Assembly: GCA_018268915.1 (NCBI GenBank)
Contig: JAFDVQ010000009.1
Span: 124,001 to 188,000, forward strand
Reading direction: 5' to 3'
Length of the DNA: 64,000 nt
DNA from: Acidobacteriota bacterium
GTDB taxonomy: Bacteria; Acidobacteriota; Terriglobia; Terriglobales; Acidobacteriaceae
The notes under the pieces are model-generated. The model saw only the letters and a program-made list of their open reading frames with translations, did not search any database and was not told where the DNA came from. Positions 1 to 7,388 of the stretch are shown in pieces; positions within the stretch are counted from its first letter, which is position 1, and every line of letters begins with the position of its first letter. The translations under genes and the position numbers were made by a program.

Positions 1-96
1 GAGAGCCCCCCGCACTCGCCGCATCCAGTAACGAACAACCGCCGCTCCCAGCACCATCCCCAGCGCCACAGCGCGCCGGAGCAACCTCCAGCTCAT
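1..96 (-). CDS. Lysophospholipid acyltransferase-like protein, N-terminal fragment (runs off left edge)
   Basis: An ATG on the minus strand at 96..94 overlaps the TGA of the upstream GNAT gene (ATGA overlap), and the frame stays open to the window edge. The 32 visible residues begin MSWRLLRRAVALGMVLGAAV and continue with a basic RYWMRRVRG stretch. This is a short cationic end followed by a membrane segment, as at the start of PlsC-type 1-acyl-glycerol-3-phosphate acyltransferases. A GNAT (OlsB-like) gene coupled to a PlsC-like (OlsA-like) gene is the layout of ornithine-lipid-type acylation pairs. The catalytic HX4D motif lies outside the window, so the family is inferred from context and N-terminal character only. 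Confidence 0.5.
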   Translation of the reverse strand, partial: MSWRLLRRAVALGMVLGAAVVRYWMRRVRGAL

Positions 97-1067
97 TGCG
101 TCAGTGGCGCAAGGAACCGATTGCGTGCCGCAGACGACAGCATCTTCAAGTCGAGCAGAGTCAGAAAATCAATTGTGCCGAACTCCCGGTCCCACGCCGG
201 CGGCGCGCAGATTCGCGCACCAATCGTCAGGTACGTCTTCAACAACTTCGGAACCTTCGTCTGCACCGCATCTTCCCCGGCCGCCTCGTGCTGTGAACTC
301 ACGACCGTCTGCCCGGCGGGACATTCATAAGCCGCAGTCGGCGCCGTCTCGAACTCCGGCGAAACCCGGTAGCGCGCGAGCTCGCGGTACATCTGCCAGC
401 CCTCCGCCGGATCCTTCGAGTTCAGCGACGAACATCCAACCAGATAGCGAAGCCCCATCTCGCTAGCATACTGCGCAATGCCGCGCCATAGCAGTGTCAA
501 CACTTCAGGCGTGCGATGCTCTCGATCGATCGAAGCACGACCCAGCTCCAGAATGTCTCGCCGCAGCGCTTCATACGGTCCAAACTCAAACTCCTGCGCC
601 GAGTAGTAGCCAAGATTCATCCCCGCCGTCACACCCGACTGCATTCGGTACGTCCCAACCACGCGCCCATTGTTCTTGTCTTCTACAAGCAGGTGCTCAC
701 AGAAAACATCAAAGTGATCCGTATCGATGCCCGTCTCGTACGATCGCTTCAGGCCCTCTCCAAGCTCAATATTGAACACACGAAAGCGCAACCGATAGGC
801 TGCCTCTCGATCGCGAGCCCCCTCCGCCAATCGGAGCCGGTATCGCCCGACCTCCGCATGGATCCGCGGCCGGCTTGGCGTCGAGGTTAGATTTTGAATC
901 GGGATTGATTCACCAGCATCGACTTGTGGATTCGTCGATGCAAGGAGTGCGTACGGAGCCTTCTGCCCACTTTGCGCAATCACGGGAGTAGTATCCGGCA
1001 CGCATTGTAAGAGCAAGATGAACCCGGTGCAAAGGGAATGCGAATCTACCAGATACTCAAGTTGCAA
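93..1067 (-). CDS. GNAT-family acyltransferase (OlsB/hemolysin-like N-acyltransferase)
   Basis: From about residue 75 the protein reads as the GNAT-type fold of the OlsB/PEP-CTERM-associated acyltransferase group: YRLRFRVF near the start, then a VEDKNNGRVVGTYRM strand and an ELGRASIDREHRTPEVLTLL segment typical of acyl-ACP-dependent ornithine N-acyltransferases. Family members transfer a 3-hydroxyacyl chain from ACP to an amine, giving a lyso-lipid that a PlsC-like partner then acylates. The overlapping downstream gene (ATGA) fits that partner. The first codon here is TTG and the first ~70 residues are low-complexity and probably not all translated; GTG at 1001 or 983 are alternatives. The final ~70 residues resume conserved-looking sequence (VPKLLKTYLTIGARICAPPAWD), typical of this family's C-terminus. 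Exact substrate unknown. Confidence 0.8.
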   Translation of the reverse strand: MQLEYLVDSHSLCTGFILLLQCVPDTTPVIAQSGQKAPYALLASTNPQVDAGESIPIQNLTSTPSRPRIHAEVGRYRLRLAEGARDREAAYRLRFRVFNIELGEGLKRSYETGIDTDHFDVFCEHLLVEDKNNGRVVGTYRMQSGVTAGMNLGYYSAQEFEFGPYEALRRDILELGRASIDREHRTPEVLTLLWRGIAQYASEMGLRYLVGCSSLNSKDPAEGWQMYRELARYRVSPEFETAPTAAYECPAGQTVVSSQHEAAGEDAVQTKVPKLLKTYLTIGARICAPPAWDREFGTIDFLTLLDLKMLSSAARNRFLAPLTQ

Positions 1068-1266
1068 ACATCAATGAATTCAACCCTTTTTAATCTTCCG
1101 AATTCGACACCCGGGTGATTTCGCTCACATCAAAGGAAATTGGTGCCTCCCGGTCCCTCGCATTTGGAGATCGGGGCTCGAGCTTACTCGAGTGACGTTC
1201 GTCACCAACATCCCCGTAAACTCGACCCCGAATCGTGGTTCCATAGATACAAAGGTTCCCCAACCC

Positions 1267-1464
1267 ATGAGTAGCATCGCAACCCAGAATCTCATCGACA
1301 TGCTGAACACCCGGCATCGTCTCGCTGTCCTCCAGGCCACTCTCCGTCGCGTCGAACGCAGCACCGACTTCAACCCCGACGACGAAACCTTCGTCGAAAT
1401 CAAAGCGATGTTCCAGCGCCGCATCGATCTCGAGTTGTCTACTATCGCCCAACCCGCCGACTAG
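1267..1464 (+). CDS. Small conserved-looking protein, 65 aa, unknown function
   Basis: This open frame begins at ATG 1267 (MSSIATQNLIDMLNTRHRLA). A longer version opens at 1192 without a better start. Third codon positions are almost all C or G across the frame, which the overlapping minus-strand frame does not show. The product is charged and predicted helical, with no signal peptide, cysteines or recognisable domain. It sits alone between a minus-strand gene and the HAF gene. I do not recognise it. The coding call rests on codon bias only. Confidence 0.55.
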   Translation: MSSIATQNLIDMLNTRHRLAVLQATLRRVERSTDFNPDDETFVEIKAMFQRRIDLELSTIAQPAD

Positions 1465-1520
1465 CGCCCGAACGCCCGTCCGAAATCCATAGCACTCAGC
1501 CTGCGAGAAGGTCACTGTGC

Positions 1521-1555
1521 CCCATCCATTCGTCGCTCTCTGACGAATGGGTGGG
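1521..1555. repeat. REP-like palindrome, copy 1
   Basis: CCCATCCATTCGTC (1521-1534) and GACGAATGGGTGGG (1542-1555) form a 14-bp stem with one G-T pair and a 7-nt loop. The preceding CTGTG and the CCCAT(C)CATTCGTCG arm resemble the palindrome at 8603-8639. It lies between genes, just upstream of the HAF gene. No U-run follows, so a repeat element is likelier than a terminator. Confidence 0.6.
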
Positions 1556-1599
1556 ATCGACCCCGCGTAGCCTCAAAAACTGCGGGGTACAATCCTCGC

Positions 1600-2541
1600 A
1601 TGCTGAAATTTCCCCGTTTCCCCAAGTCTGCAGCGGTCGCTCTGCTGGCTCTTGCCTCGGTCACCTCTCTTTCCGCCGCATCGCCAGTCAAAGCCAAACG
1701 CCCCATTCTGCCCGCGGCCGCCCTGAAGCACCACGGCAAGCCGGCAAGCGCATCCGCACACTCCAAAAGCGTCACCACCATCAACATCCCAGGTTCAATA
1801 GCCTCCTATGCCATCGGCATCAACAACAAAGGTGAGTCCGTAGGCTATTGGTACGACGAGCAGTTCAACACTCACGGCTTCCTCTTCAGCGGAGGCAAAT
1901 TCACCAGCGTCGACCTTCCCCACACCCTCGGCTTCAGCTTCACAGGAATCAACAATCAGGGAATCATCGTCGGCAGCTACGCCAACGAAGCCGGCACCAT
2001 CGCCCACGGATTTCTCTTCTACCGTGGTCATTACGCCCTGCTCGATTATCCCGGCGCTTGGGCCACGCAGCCATACGCCATCAATGATCAAGGTGACGTC
2101 GTCGGCAACTACCAGATCACTCCCGAGAGCCCCTTCATCGGTTTCCTCTGGCATAAAGGCACCTTCACCACCATCACGGCCCCAGGCGCTGTCTACACCT
2201 TTCCGGCAGGTATCAATGACAAAGGCGAAATCGTCGGCGGCTGGTATGACCAGGACACCTCCCACGCTTTCCTTCTTCGCAAGGGCGTCTACACCACCAT
2301 CGATCCCAAAGGCAGCTTTTCTGCATTCGCCGGCGGCATCAACAACTCAGGCAAAATCATCATGGCAGCCACGCTCGATGTCGCAAGCGAACTCTTCCTC
2401 TACTCCGACGGCAAATACCAGCCAATCACGATTCCTGGCGCAGATCTCTACATCCCCGGCAGCATCAACGCCCGCGGAGAAATCACCGGAGCCTACGCCT
2501 TTCCCACCACCAGCCCATTTGCCTTCGTGCTGAAACCGTAG
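1600..2541 (+). CDS. Secreted HAF-repeat protein
   Basis: The 313-aa product has an N-terminal signal peptide (basic MLKFPRFPK, hydrophobic core to about residue 27, cleavage near SAASPVKA). At least five degenerate repeats of about 40 residues follow, each with a GINNKGESVGYW/GINNQGIIVGSY-type motif followed by a HGFLF-type strand. This is the HAF repeat pattern found in extracellular proteins of Acidobacteriota and Proteobacteria, expected to fold as a beta-propeller-like structure. Length and start are consistent: ATG 1600, with no competing upstream Met. No catalytic residues are apparent and the role is unknown. It is probably monocistronic, with the REP-like palindrome just upstream. 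Confidence 0.85.
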   Translation: MLKFPRFPKSAAVALLALASVTSLSAASPVKAKRPILPAAALKHHGKPASASAHSKSVTTINIPGSIASYAIGINNKGESVGYWYDEQFNTHGFLFSGGKFTSVDLPHTLGFSFTGINNQGIIVGSYANEAGTIAHGFLFYRGHYALLDYPGAWATQPYAINDQGDVVGNYQITPESPFIGFLWHKGTFTTITAPGAVYTFPAGINDKGEIVGGWYDQDTSHAFLLRKGVYTTIDPKGSFSAFAGGINNSGKIIMAATLDVASELFLYSDGKYQPITIPGADLYIPGSINARGEITGAYAFPTTSPFAFVLKP

Positions 2542-2680
2542 TAGCTTGACCTACCCAAACGGCCCGCAGCTAGCCTCCCCCACCCAACGCTGCGGCACCG
2601 TCCAAACAACCTCTTTTACTCGCGTTCATCTTGTGGTTTCTCAAGAACGCAGACGAGGACAGTGAAACGGACCAATAACT

Positions 2681-2724
2681 CCCCATCCGGAACTTGAGGA
2701 CAAGTTCTTGACCTCAAGTTCCCC
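2681..2724. repeat. Dispersed intergenic repeat, copy A (with inverted repeat)
   Basis: CCCCATCCGGAACTTGAGG leads into a spacer and CCTCAAGTTC. GAACTTGAGG (2690-2699) and CCTCAAGTTC (2712-2721) are perfect 10-bp inverted repeats. The CCATCCGGA(A/C)CTTGAGG core recurs at 4861-4879 (copy C), and a diverged version is at 3363-3412 (copy B). It lies in the 296-bp gap between the HAF gene and the next open frame; nothing else is visible in that gap. Confidence 0.5.
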
Positions 2725-2837
2725 ATTGCCGACAATCCACCAACAATGCGAACTTGGTAAGCTCCATCGTGGGCGATTGATGCAGGTCTGAGCAGGCGGA
2801 ACTAAAATCTCCATAGCTCCAATTTAGGTGTGCGACT

Positions 2838-3353
2838 GTGAAGAGCTGCCTTTGCTCGTCAATGCTGTGGCTGTGTTGCGGAGTTGCCGCATCTTCCCAA
2901 AGTCCGTCGTCCTCATCTTGCATGATGTCGATGGTCCACGTTCATAAGCCCGGTTCTGGCTGGGACGTGTCCATATTCGACCGTGATCACAAGAGCCGTG
3001 AAGTGACCTTGCACGGGAAATTTGAGCATGTGGTCAGAACCGACTACGCAACTCTTGGCGACTCCTTTCTCTTCACACAAGTGCTGGCCGACACGTGCCA
3101 GCATGAGGCGACGCTGAAGACTCTCTCTCTACACGTCATGCGAGTGTGGGGCTTTGCGGTGAACGGGAAGACATTCGCGCTAACAATGTCCGGAGACGTA
3201 GGCGAAATACAGGACGGCCAACGAGTTCCTTGGATGGCTGCGACTGAAATCACGCTGGTCGATACGACAGGGAGTGGCAAATTCGATTTGCTTGAGTGGG
3301 GTATGGGACCTGATTCAATTCCAACGTGGGCAAGCACAAATCAAAAGCCTTAA
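2838..3353 (+). CDS. Putative secreted protein, unknown function
   Basis: The frame starts with GTG at 2838. The N-terminus is Cys/Ser-rich and hydrophobic (KSCLCSSMLWLCCGVAASS), resembling a signal peptide, possibly of a lipoprotein. The body is soluble and beta-rich, with two further cysteines (near ADTCQHEA) and a DTTGSGKFDLLEWG segment resembling an acidic, possibly calcium-binding-like turn. No family is recognised. It is flanked on both sides by copies of the dispersed repeat (2681 and 3363), suggesting a flexible accessory stretch. The codon pattern is less biased than in neighbouring housekeeping genes. Confidence 0.5.
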   Translation: MKSCLCSSMLWLCCGVAASSQSPSSSSCMMSMVHVHKPGSGWDVSIFDRDHKSREVTLHGKFEHVVRTDYATLGDSFLFTQVLADTCQHEATLKTLSLHVMRVWGFAVNGKTFALTMSGDVGEIQDGQRVPWMAATEITLVDTTGSGKFDLLEWGMGPDSIPTWASTNQKP

Positions 3354-3362
3354 TTATCGGAT

Positions 3363-3412
3363 GACCGGCTGCTCAGACACTGAGGCCAATTTCTTGATCT
3401 CAGGGTCTCCAT
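3363..3412. repeat. Dispersed intergenic repeat, copy B
   Basis: GACCGGCTGCTCAGACACTG, then AGGCCAATTTCTTG and GGGTCTCCATGG, aligns with copy C at 4855-4902 (GACCGGC, TGAGGCCATTTTCTTG, GTCTCCATA) with small gaps. It lies between two hypothetical genes; no coding content is seen between 3354 and 3515. Confidence 0.45.
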
Positions 3413-3515
3413 GGGCGACAACTCACTCAGCACACGCCAAATTGCCCCGTGGAAAAGCGCGCACGAGCATCCGAACATACTCACAAGGTCCGCGGGGACG
3501 TACACTTGACGTGCA

Positions 3516-4268
3516 ATGGATACAAAGCTCTCTTCAGTCGAAGCGACGTCCATCCCCACTGAACTCATCGGTGCTGCATCGTCCAGAAAATTACGGCTAA
3601 CAGGAAATGGGATCTTGATGGCATTAGTGACTGCGATCATGCTGGCACTCACTGCGGCATTTGCCGTTTCCATTGGAATGGATCGGATACATCAGCTGCA
3701 GCACAGAGGCGCGCTGCGCAACGGGGCTCAGGAGGCTATCGGCCAAATCACGCGACTGTGGTCGCCGGGTCGCTCGCATAAAACCAGAGTTGCCTACGCT
3801 TTTGTCGCGAATGGAATTTCATTTGCGGGTGAAGCCCAAGTGCCGAAACAATTAGCACTGACTCTCCGAGAGTCCGAAGCCATACCGATCCAGTTTCTCC
3901 CTGCAGACCCCGCCATAAACCATCCGGCGACTTGGGAGTGGCCTGCGCTTTTGGATTGGGATTCCCTGGTTGCTCTGGCTCTTGGGTTGACACTTGCCGT
4001 ATTCCCGCTTTGGGCTTTGCGCTCAGAACGAAAGCCGGTTGCCAGAGGGTCATCTACAGCGGGGAAGATCACGAAATGTGCTCCCTCGGGGAGAGGTGGC
4101 TTTTCGGTGAACTTCGATTTTTACACGGAAGATGGGAATATCAGGAATGGCAGCGGGTGGTCGCAATGTCCCCGGGAAATCGGTGAGCAAGTCTGCGTTC
4201 TCTATCTCCCAGAGGCACCGCAGCGAAACCTGTCCTATCCGGCACTCAATTACCGCGTCATCTCATAA
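3516..4268 (+). CDS. DUF3592-like membrane protein
   Basis: The 250-aa product has a hydrophobic segment at about residues 29-52, an extracytoplasmic region with a VAYAFVANGISFAGEAQVP pattern, and a second membrane segment at about 150-168 (LVALALGLTLAVFPLWAL). A cytoplasmic part follows with the FSVNFDFYTEDG / VCVLYLPEAPQRN pattern. Two membrane helices flanking a short beta domain with a 'V.Y.F...G..F.G' pattern is the DUF3592 arrangement; function is unknown in the family. ATG 3516 lacks a strong Shine-Dalgarno. The gene sits between repeat copies B and C. Confidence 0.55.
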   Translation: MDTKLSSVEATSIPTELIGAASSRKLRLTGNGILMALVTAIMLALTAAFAVSIGMDRIHQLQHRGALRNGAQEAIGQITRLWSPGRSHKTRVAYAFVANGISFAGEAQVPKQLALTLRESEAIPIQFLPADPAINHPATWEWPALLDWDSLVALALGLTLAVFPLWALRSERKPVARGSSTAGKITKCAPSGRGGFSVNFDFYTEDGNIRNGSGWSQCPREIGEQVCVLYLPEAPQRNLSYPALNYRVIS

Positions 4269-4419
4269 TCACAGCTCACTCAGACATGAAATTCAGAGAT
4301 GTTCTGGTCGGTTCACCGCCTACCGTGACCTTGAGATCAGATTTTCATCAAATCCCCATCGACGACCATCGATCCAAAGCCCGGAACAAGACCGATTCCC
4401 CAAGGTATTGCTGAGAAAT

Positions 4420-4821
4420 GTGCTAAGTTTCGGCTGGTACGGAGAAAACACTTTGCGAATTCTCGAACTGGCTGAAAGGGCGAATTCACGTCGGACATAC
4501 GGAGTTGGGTCCTTCTTATTTCTGATGTGTCTCACACATGTTTTGCATCCAGTAGCAGGGCAGGTGGAATTCTGGACGTATCTCATACTTGGGGTCGTGG
4601 TTGGAGTACCCCAGTCCCTCCTCATGTTTTTCCGCCTTCGATCACTCGGCTGGAGCTTGTGGTGGAGCGGCCCCGTGGTCGCATCGTGGATCGCATATGC
4701 TTTGGCTTTAAGGAGCAGAAATCCAACCTTGATGTTGGCACTGGGCGTTCTATTTATCTTGATTCAGCTTCCCCTGATATCGGCGAAAGGCAGGAACTTA
4801 CCTTCGCGAGCCGCCTCATAG
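4420..4821 (+). CDS. Putative small integral membrane protein, start uncertain
   Basis: An open frame encodes a clearly hydrophobic protein with about four membrane segments (YGVGSFLFLMCLTHVLHPV, FWTYLILGVVVGVPQSLLMF, LWWSGPVVASWIAYALAL, LMLALGVLFILIQLPLI). The frame is open from 4132, but the part before about 4400 overlaps the preceding gene and looks non-coding. GTG 4420 (or TTG 4408) is the likeliest start. No family recognised. An ATG frame at 4285 closes after about 38 codons, so the gene may have lost its original 5' end by frameshift. Confidence 0.4.
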   Translation: MLSFGWYGENTLRILELAERANSRRTYGVGSFLFLMCLTHVLHPVAGQVEFWTYLILGVVVGVPQSLLMFFRLRSLGWSLWWSGPVVASWIAYALALRSRNPTLMLALGVLFILIQLPLISAKGRNLPSRAAS

Positions 4822-4854
4822 CTGCCTCGTCGAGCTCCCGCGTTGCGAGCCAGT

Positions 4855-4902
4855 GACCGGCCATCCGGACCTTGAGGCCATTTTCTTGCCAAGTCTCCAT
4901 AC
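4855..4902. repeat. Dispersed intergenic repeat, copy C
   Basis: GACCGGCCATCCGGACCTTG, then AGGCCATTTTCTTG and GTCTCCATA, matches copies A and B. It starts about 30 bp after the stop of the preceding membrane-protein frame. The rest of 4822-5026 shows nothing else. Confidence 0.45.
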
Positions 4903-5026
4903 GGAGCTACTCGTACCTCGCCTGTTTTCATGCGCTGTGCTTGCCAGCCCTAGGAGCTCTTTACAAATAGGGTGACCTTCCCGGAAACTGCGAAATCCAG
5001 TGCGGTCTTCGCAACGTTCTTTAGTG

Positions 5027-5224
5027 ATGCCCGAATTCAAGGGTCTGGTTTTCACATTCGACGAGCGTCAGCATCCCGTGTCCGCCATATGCCCGTATTG
5101 CGGAGAAACGATGCCGCCTCCCGCTTCAGGCTACGAGGCGCCGCTGCATGCGATCTTCTGGGGCACGCAACAATTTCTCAAACACAGGAGGATCACACAC
5201 CCGAACCCGAATGAAATCGAGTGA
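5027..5224 (+). CDS. Small CPYCG zinc-ribbon-like protein, 65 aa
   Basis: ATG 5027 gives a 65-aa protein (MPEFKGLVFTFDERQHPVSA...) with an ICPYCGETMPPP motif at about residues 22-33 and a following FLKHRRITHPN segment with two histidines. CPxCG followed by two His in an H-x5-H spacing suggests a one-site zinc knuckle of CCHH type. A GTG directly upstream (5024) could also start. Members of this type are seen as small stand-alone genes in Acidobacteriota, function unknown. It is not in an evident operon. The coding call rests on the motif. Confidence 0.55.
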   Translation: MPEFKGLVFTFDERQHPVSAICPYCGETMPPPASGYEAPLHAIFWGTQQFLKHRRITHPNPNEIE

Positions 5225-5717
5225 GGCGGATTCAGCAAGCTCCCCGTTGCAACCTCCCGCGAGATAGAGATGCGTCGCTTCGATCCTTTTGAGGTCATCA
5301 CCCGGTCCGGATCATCCGAAGTTCACCAGCACACCCCGAATCCTGTCTGAGCCCTTCGTGTCTCGCTGCAGGGTGCACCTCACGATTTGTCAATAACCTC
5401 CGCACACTTCTTCAGCCTAACTTCCTCATTTCAATACAAATTTTCCCCCTCTCCAATTTGCAGGTTGATTACCCTCTTCGGCGCAAACTTAACGCGTAGG
5501 GCAAATCTCGATCTGAATCACCGCAAAATCGCCAAACCACGGGCCCGCCCAATCAGCGGAGCCCCAACTACGCCAATGTCAACATCGCACAAGGCCTTAC
5601 TGCAGATCGGCCTTTGATGCGGCGCGAACGAGCGCCACTATCCACCACTTCACAAGGAAGCGGGGAGGGAGGGGTTCTAATCCCTGTTCGTTGTTCCCTG
5701 TCTTTCAAGGAGAACCT
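5225..5717. other. Intergenic stretch, no gene seen
   Basis: These ~490 bases contain only short out-of-frame ORFs with poor codon bias. A GTTCCCTGT-type run (TTCGTTGTTCCCTGTC, near 5690-5701) lies just before the Shine-Dalgarno AAGGAGAA (5708-5715) of the next gene. No palindrome or RNA gene could be supported. Confidence 0.5.
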
Positions 5718-6194
5718 ATGTCCGCACAATGCCTTCAATCTGGCGATTCCATCACTCTCACTCTGCCAAATCTTCAGGACAAACCTTCCATGCTCGCTGC
5801 ACTGAATGAAGTTGTCCAGGCGCTGGCGCAGGATCGCATCAAGCGCTCCGTCGCCGAAACTCTCATCTCCGCCATCAAATTCGCCAATCGACTCCTGACC
5901 GAAATCGCAGAAGCGGGCCTCGCCCTGTATCCGGCCCGGTTCCCCCTCGGCCAGCCTCTCCCCGATCCATCCGTCAACGTTCCCGCGCGGACGGCAACCA
6001 GGGAAGCAGGCGCGGGGAAACGAGCAGTGGCTCTCGCTGCCTCTGCCGATCGCCGAAAGGACGCAACCTCCTTCAGCGCCTCATATCCTTCGGCCTTGTC
6101 CGAATCTTTCGTCGATCCATCCCTGGCGGAAGTTGTGAAAGAAATCCTCGCCCAAAGCCGCGATTTTCCCAGACCCCATCAGGCAAAAGCGTAG
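5718..6194 (+). CDS. Hypothetical helical protein, 158 aa
   Basis: ATG 5718 is preceded by a good Shine-Dalgarno (AAGGAGAA), which decides this start over the open frame upstream. The N-terminal half contains an amphipathic helical pair (LNEVVQALAQDRIKRSVAET, then LISAIKFANRLLTEIAEAG). The C-terminal half is basic and low-complexity, ending in a short helix (VDPSLAEVVKEILAQSRDF). No cysteines, signal peptide or known domain. The helical pair resembles segments seen in uncharacterised acidobacterial proteins, but I cannot name a family. It ends about 35 bp before the insertion-element target duplication, so the element did not interrupt it. Confidence 0.65.
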   Translation: MSAQCLQSGDSITLTLPNLQDKPSMLAALNEVVQALAQDRIKRSVAETLISAIKFANRLLTEIAEAGLALYPARFPLGQPLPDPSVNVPARTATREAGAGKRAVALAASADRRKDATSFSASYPSALSESFVDPSLAEVVKEILAQSRDFPRPHQAKA

Positions 6195-6228
6195 AACCTC
6201 CGCCGCCTAAACCCTTCGCCATGTATTA

Positions 6229-6236
6229 CGAACAAA
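6229..6236. repeat. Target-site duplication, left copy
   Basis: CGAACAAA immediately outside the left terminal inverted repeat is repeated exactly at 8409-8416 outside the right one. Eight base pairs is the duplication size known for IS1595-family elements. Confidence 0.9.
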
Positions 6237-6261
6237 GGCAATAATATATTTGACGCACAAG
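6237..6261 (+). repeat. Left terminal inverted repeat
   Basis: It starts GGCAATAATATA, then TTTGACGCACAAG. It pairs with the complement of 8384-8408 with two mismatches. It carries a TTGACG hexamer (6250-6255) that could serve as a -35 element for the passenger genes, though no strong -10 follows at the right distance. Confidence 0.92.
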
Positions 6262-6289
6262 GCTTGTGGCGCGAAAATTGTGTTAAGCC

Positions 6290-7231
6290 ATGCGAAAACC
6301 TAACCTGCACGAAGAACTTGTGGCAGAGAGAAACCGAAGCGCCAAGCTGGAGAAAACGCTGGCGTTTGTGCAAAAGGAAAAAGACCAGATTCAGATCGAT
6401 CTTTCCTCCAAGGTGTTGGCTCTATCAAGGGAGACGACAAGGGAAAGAATCTTCGCAATTGTCCTTACAGTGCTATCTGCTGCGCTGGGATTGGGGGTTG
6501 CGAACGGTATGCCTATAATCCCTCGAATTTTGTGCTGTGGCGCTTCTTACTGCATCTCGGTTTGGATTGCATATTCGCTATCGAGCTGGCTGCGTGGCGT
6601 GGGTATGGTTCGATTTTTGGGAGCCGCGATTGCTTTCGGTATTTGTATTGCATTTCTGGCTTCTGGATATATTCGCAATGAGTTGAAAGCTGAGGAATCT
6701 TCTGTTACGCAGGGAGTTCTTGTTCCCTTGATAGACCCTAAGGCTTCGCCCGTTGCGCGAAATACGGTCATGGTGGAGCTTGGCCCGACCTCGACGTTGG
6801 AGCGAACCAACAGCACTGATAGCAACCAGGGCTTGTTCAAGATTTTGGATGACATGGGTATAAACGTTAGGCCGGGAGACAATGGGCCCGTGTTGTCAAC
6901 AACCGTCAAAGACTGGAATGGAAACGTGGTTGCGGAGATAACCGACAATCACTGGCGAGTCATACCTAGACATTGTTCGGACAAGAATTTCGACGCGAAT
7001 AGTTTGGAAATCAAGGATGATAGCGGGCACGTAATCTTCCAAGCGAGAATCTTTGCAAACAAAATTCAATTGAAGGGCGAATGGCACGACCAGTTTGGTC
7101 ACGGTGTAAGGCTCGGGCGCACTGGAATAGGGCAATGGGATACCTATGAAAAATGGCGCTCTCTGGAGCCTATTGCCCCGATCTTCAAATATCCATCAGA
7201 GAGTTATTTGGGGGAGTTCATTCAACAATGA
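6290..7231 (+). CDS. IS passenger gene: coiled-coil membrane protein, unknown function
   Basis: The 313-aa product begins with a charged coiled-coil-like region (residues 1-40: HEELVAERNRSAKLEKTLAF). Three hydrophobic segments follow (about 52-68, 75-93 and 104-124), then a soluble C-terminal domain of about 180 residues. That domain contains a VVAEITDNHWRVIP ... VIFQARIFANKIQLKGEWHD pattern: paired strands with conserved-looking Trp residues. It lies wholly inside the insertion element, and its stop overlaps the next ATG (ATGA), so the two passengers are coupled. Related membrane-anchored proteins with this C-terminal strand pattern appear scattered in bacterial genomes to my knowledge, without assigned function. 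It could be a sensor, a host-fitness gene or a phage/plasmid-defence factor; nothing in the sequence decides. Confidence 0.7.
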   Translation: MRKPNLHEELVAERNRSAKLEKTLAFVQKEKDQIQIDLSSKVLALSRETTRERIFAIVLTVLSAALGLGVANGMPIIPRILCCGASYCISVWIAYSLSSWLRGVGMVRFLGAAIAFGICIAFLASGYIRNELKAEESSVTQGVLVPLIDPKASPVARNTVMVELGPTSTLERTNSTDSNQGLFKILDDMGINVRPGDNGPVLSTTVKDWNGNVVAEITDNHWRVIPRHCSDKNFDANSLEIKDDSGHVIFQARIFANKIQLKGEWHDQFGHGVRLGRTGIGQWDTYEKWRSLEPIAPIFKYPSESYLGEFIQQ

Positions 7232-7353
7232 AACCTGAATACAAAGAAGGAACTGAAGCGCGAAAGAGCTTTGAAGACACAATGCAGAAGCTATTCCGCG
7301 CTCCGAAACCAGAACCGAAAAAACCACCTAAGAAGGCAGAGACTTCGAAGTGA
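7228..7353 (+). CDS. IS passenger gene: 41-aa basic peptide
   Basis: ATG 7228 overlaps the previous stop (ATGA). The peptide (MKPEYKEGTEARKSFEDTMQ...) has a FEDTMQKLFRAPKPEPKK pattern and a Lys/Pro tail. Short proteins with an F-x-LFRAPK core and a Pro/Lys-rich end are common in bacterial accessory regions; role unknown. Its stop is 35 bp from the convergently oriented transposase stop. The coupling supports expression with the membrane passenger. Confidence 0.65.
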   Translation: MKPEYKEGTEARKSFEDTMQKLFRAPKPEPKKPPKKAETSK

Positions 7354-7388
7354 TTCGCTTGCCACGATGCCAACGCGCTAGGCGTGTG

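Noticed and set aside
1090..1515. 141-codon minus-strand frame opposite the small gene at 1267
   Set aside because: Third-position bias clearly follows the plus-strand frame; product is low-complexity.
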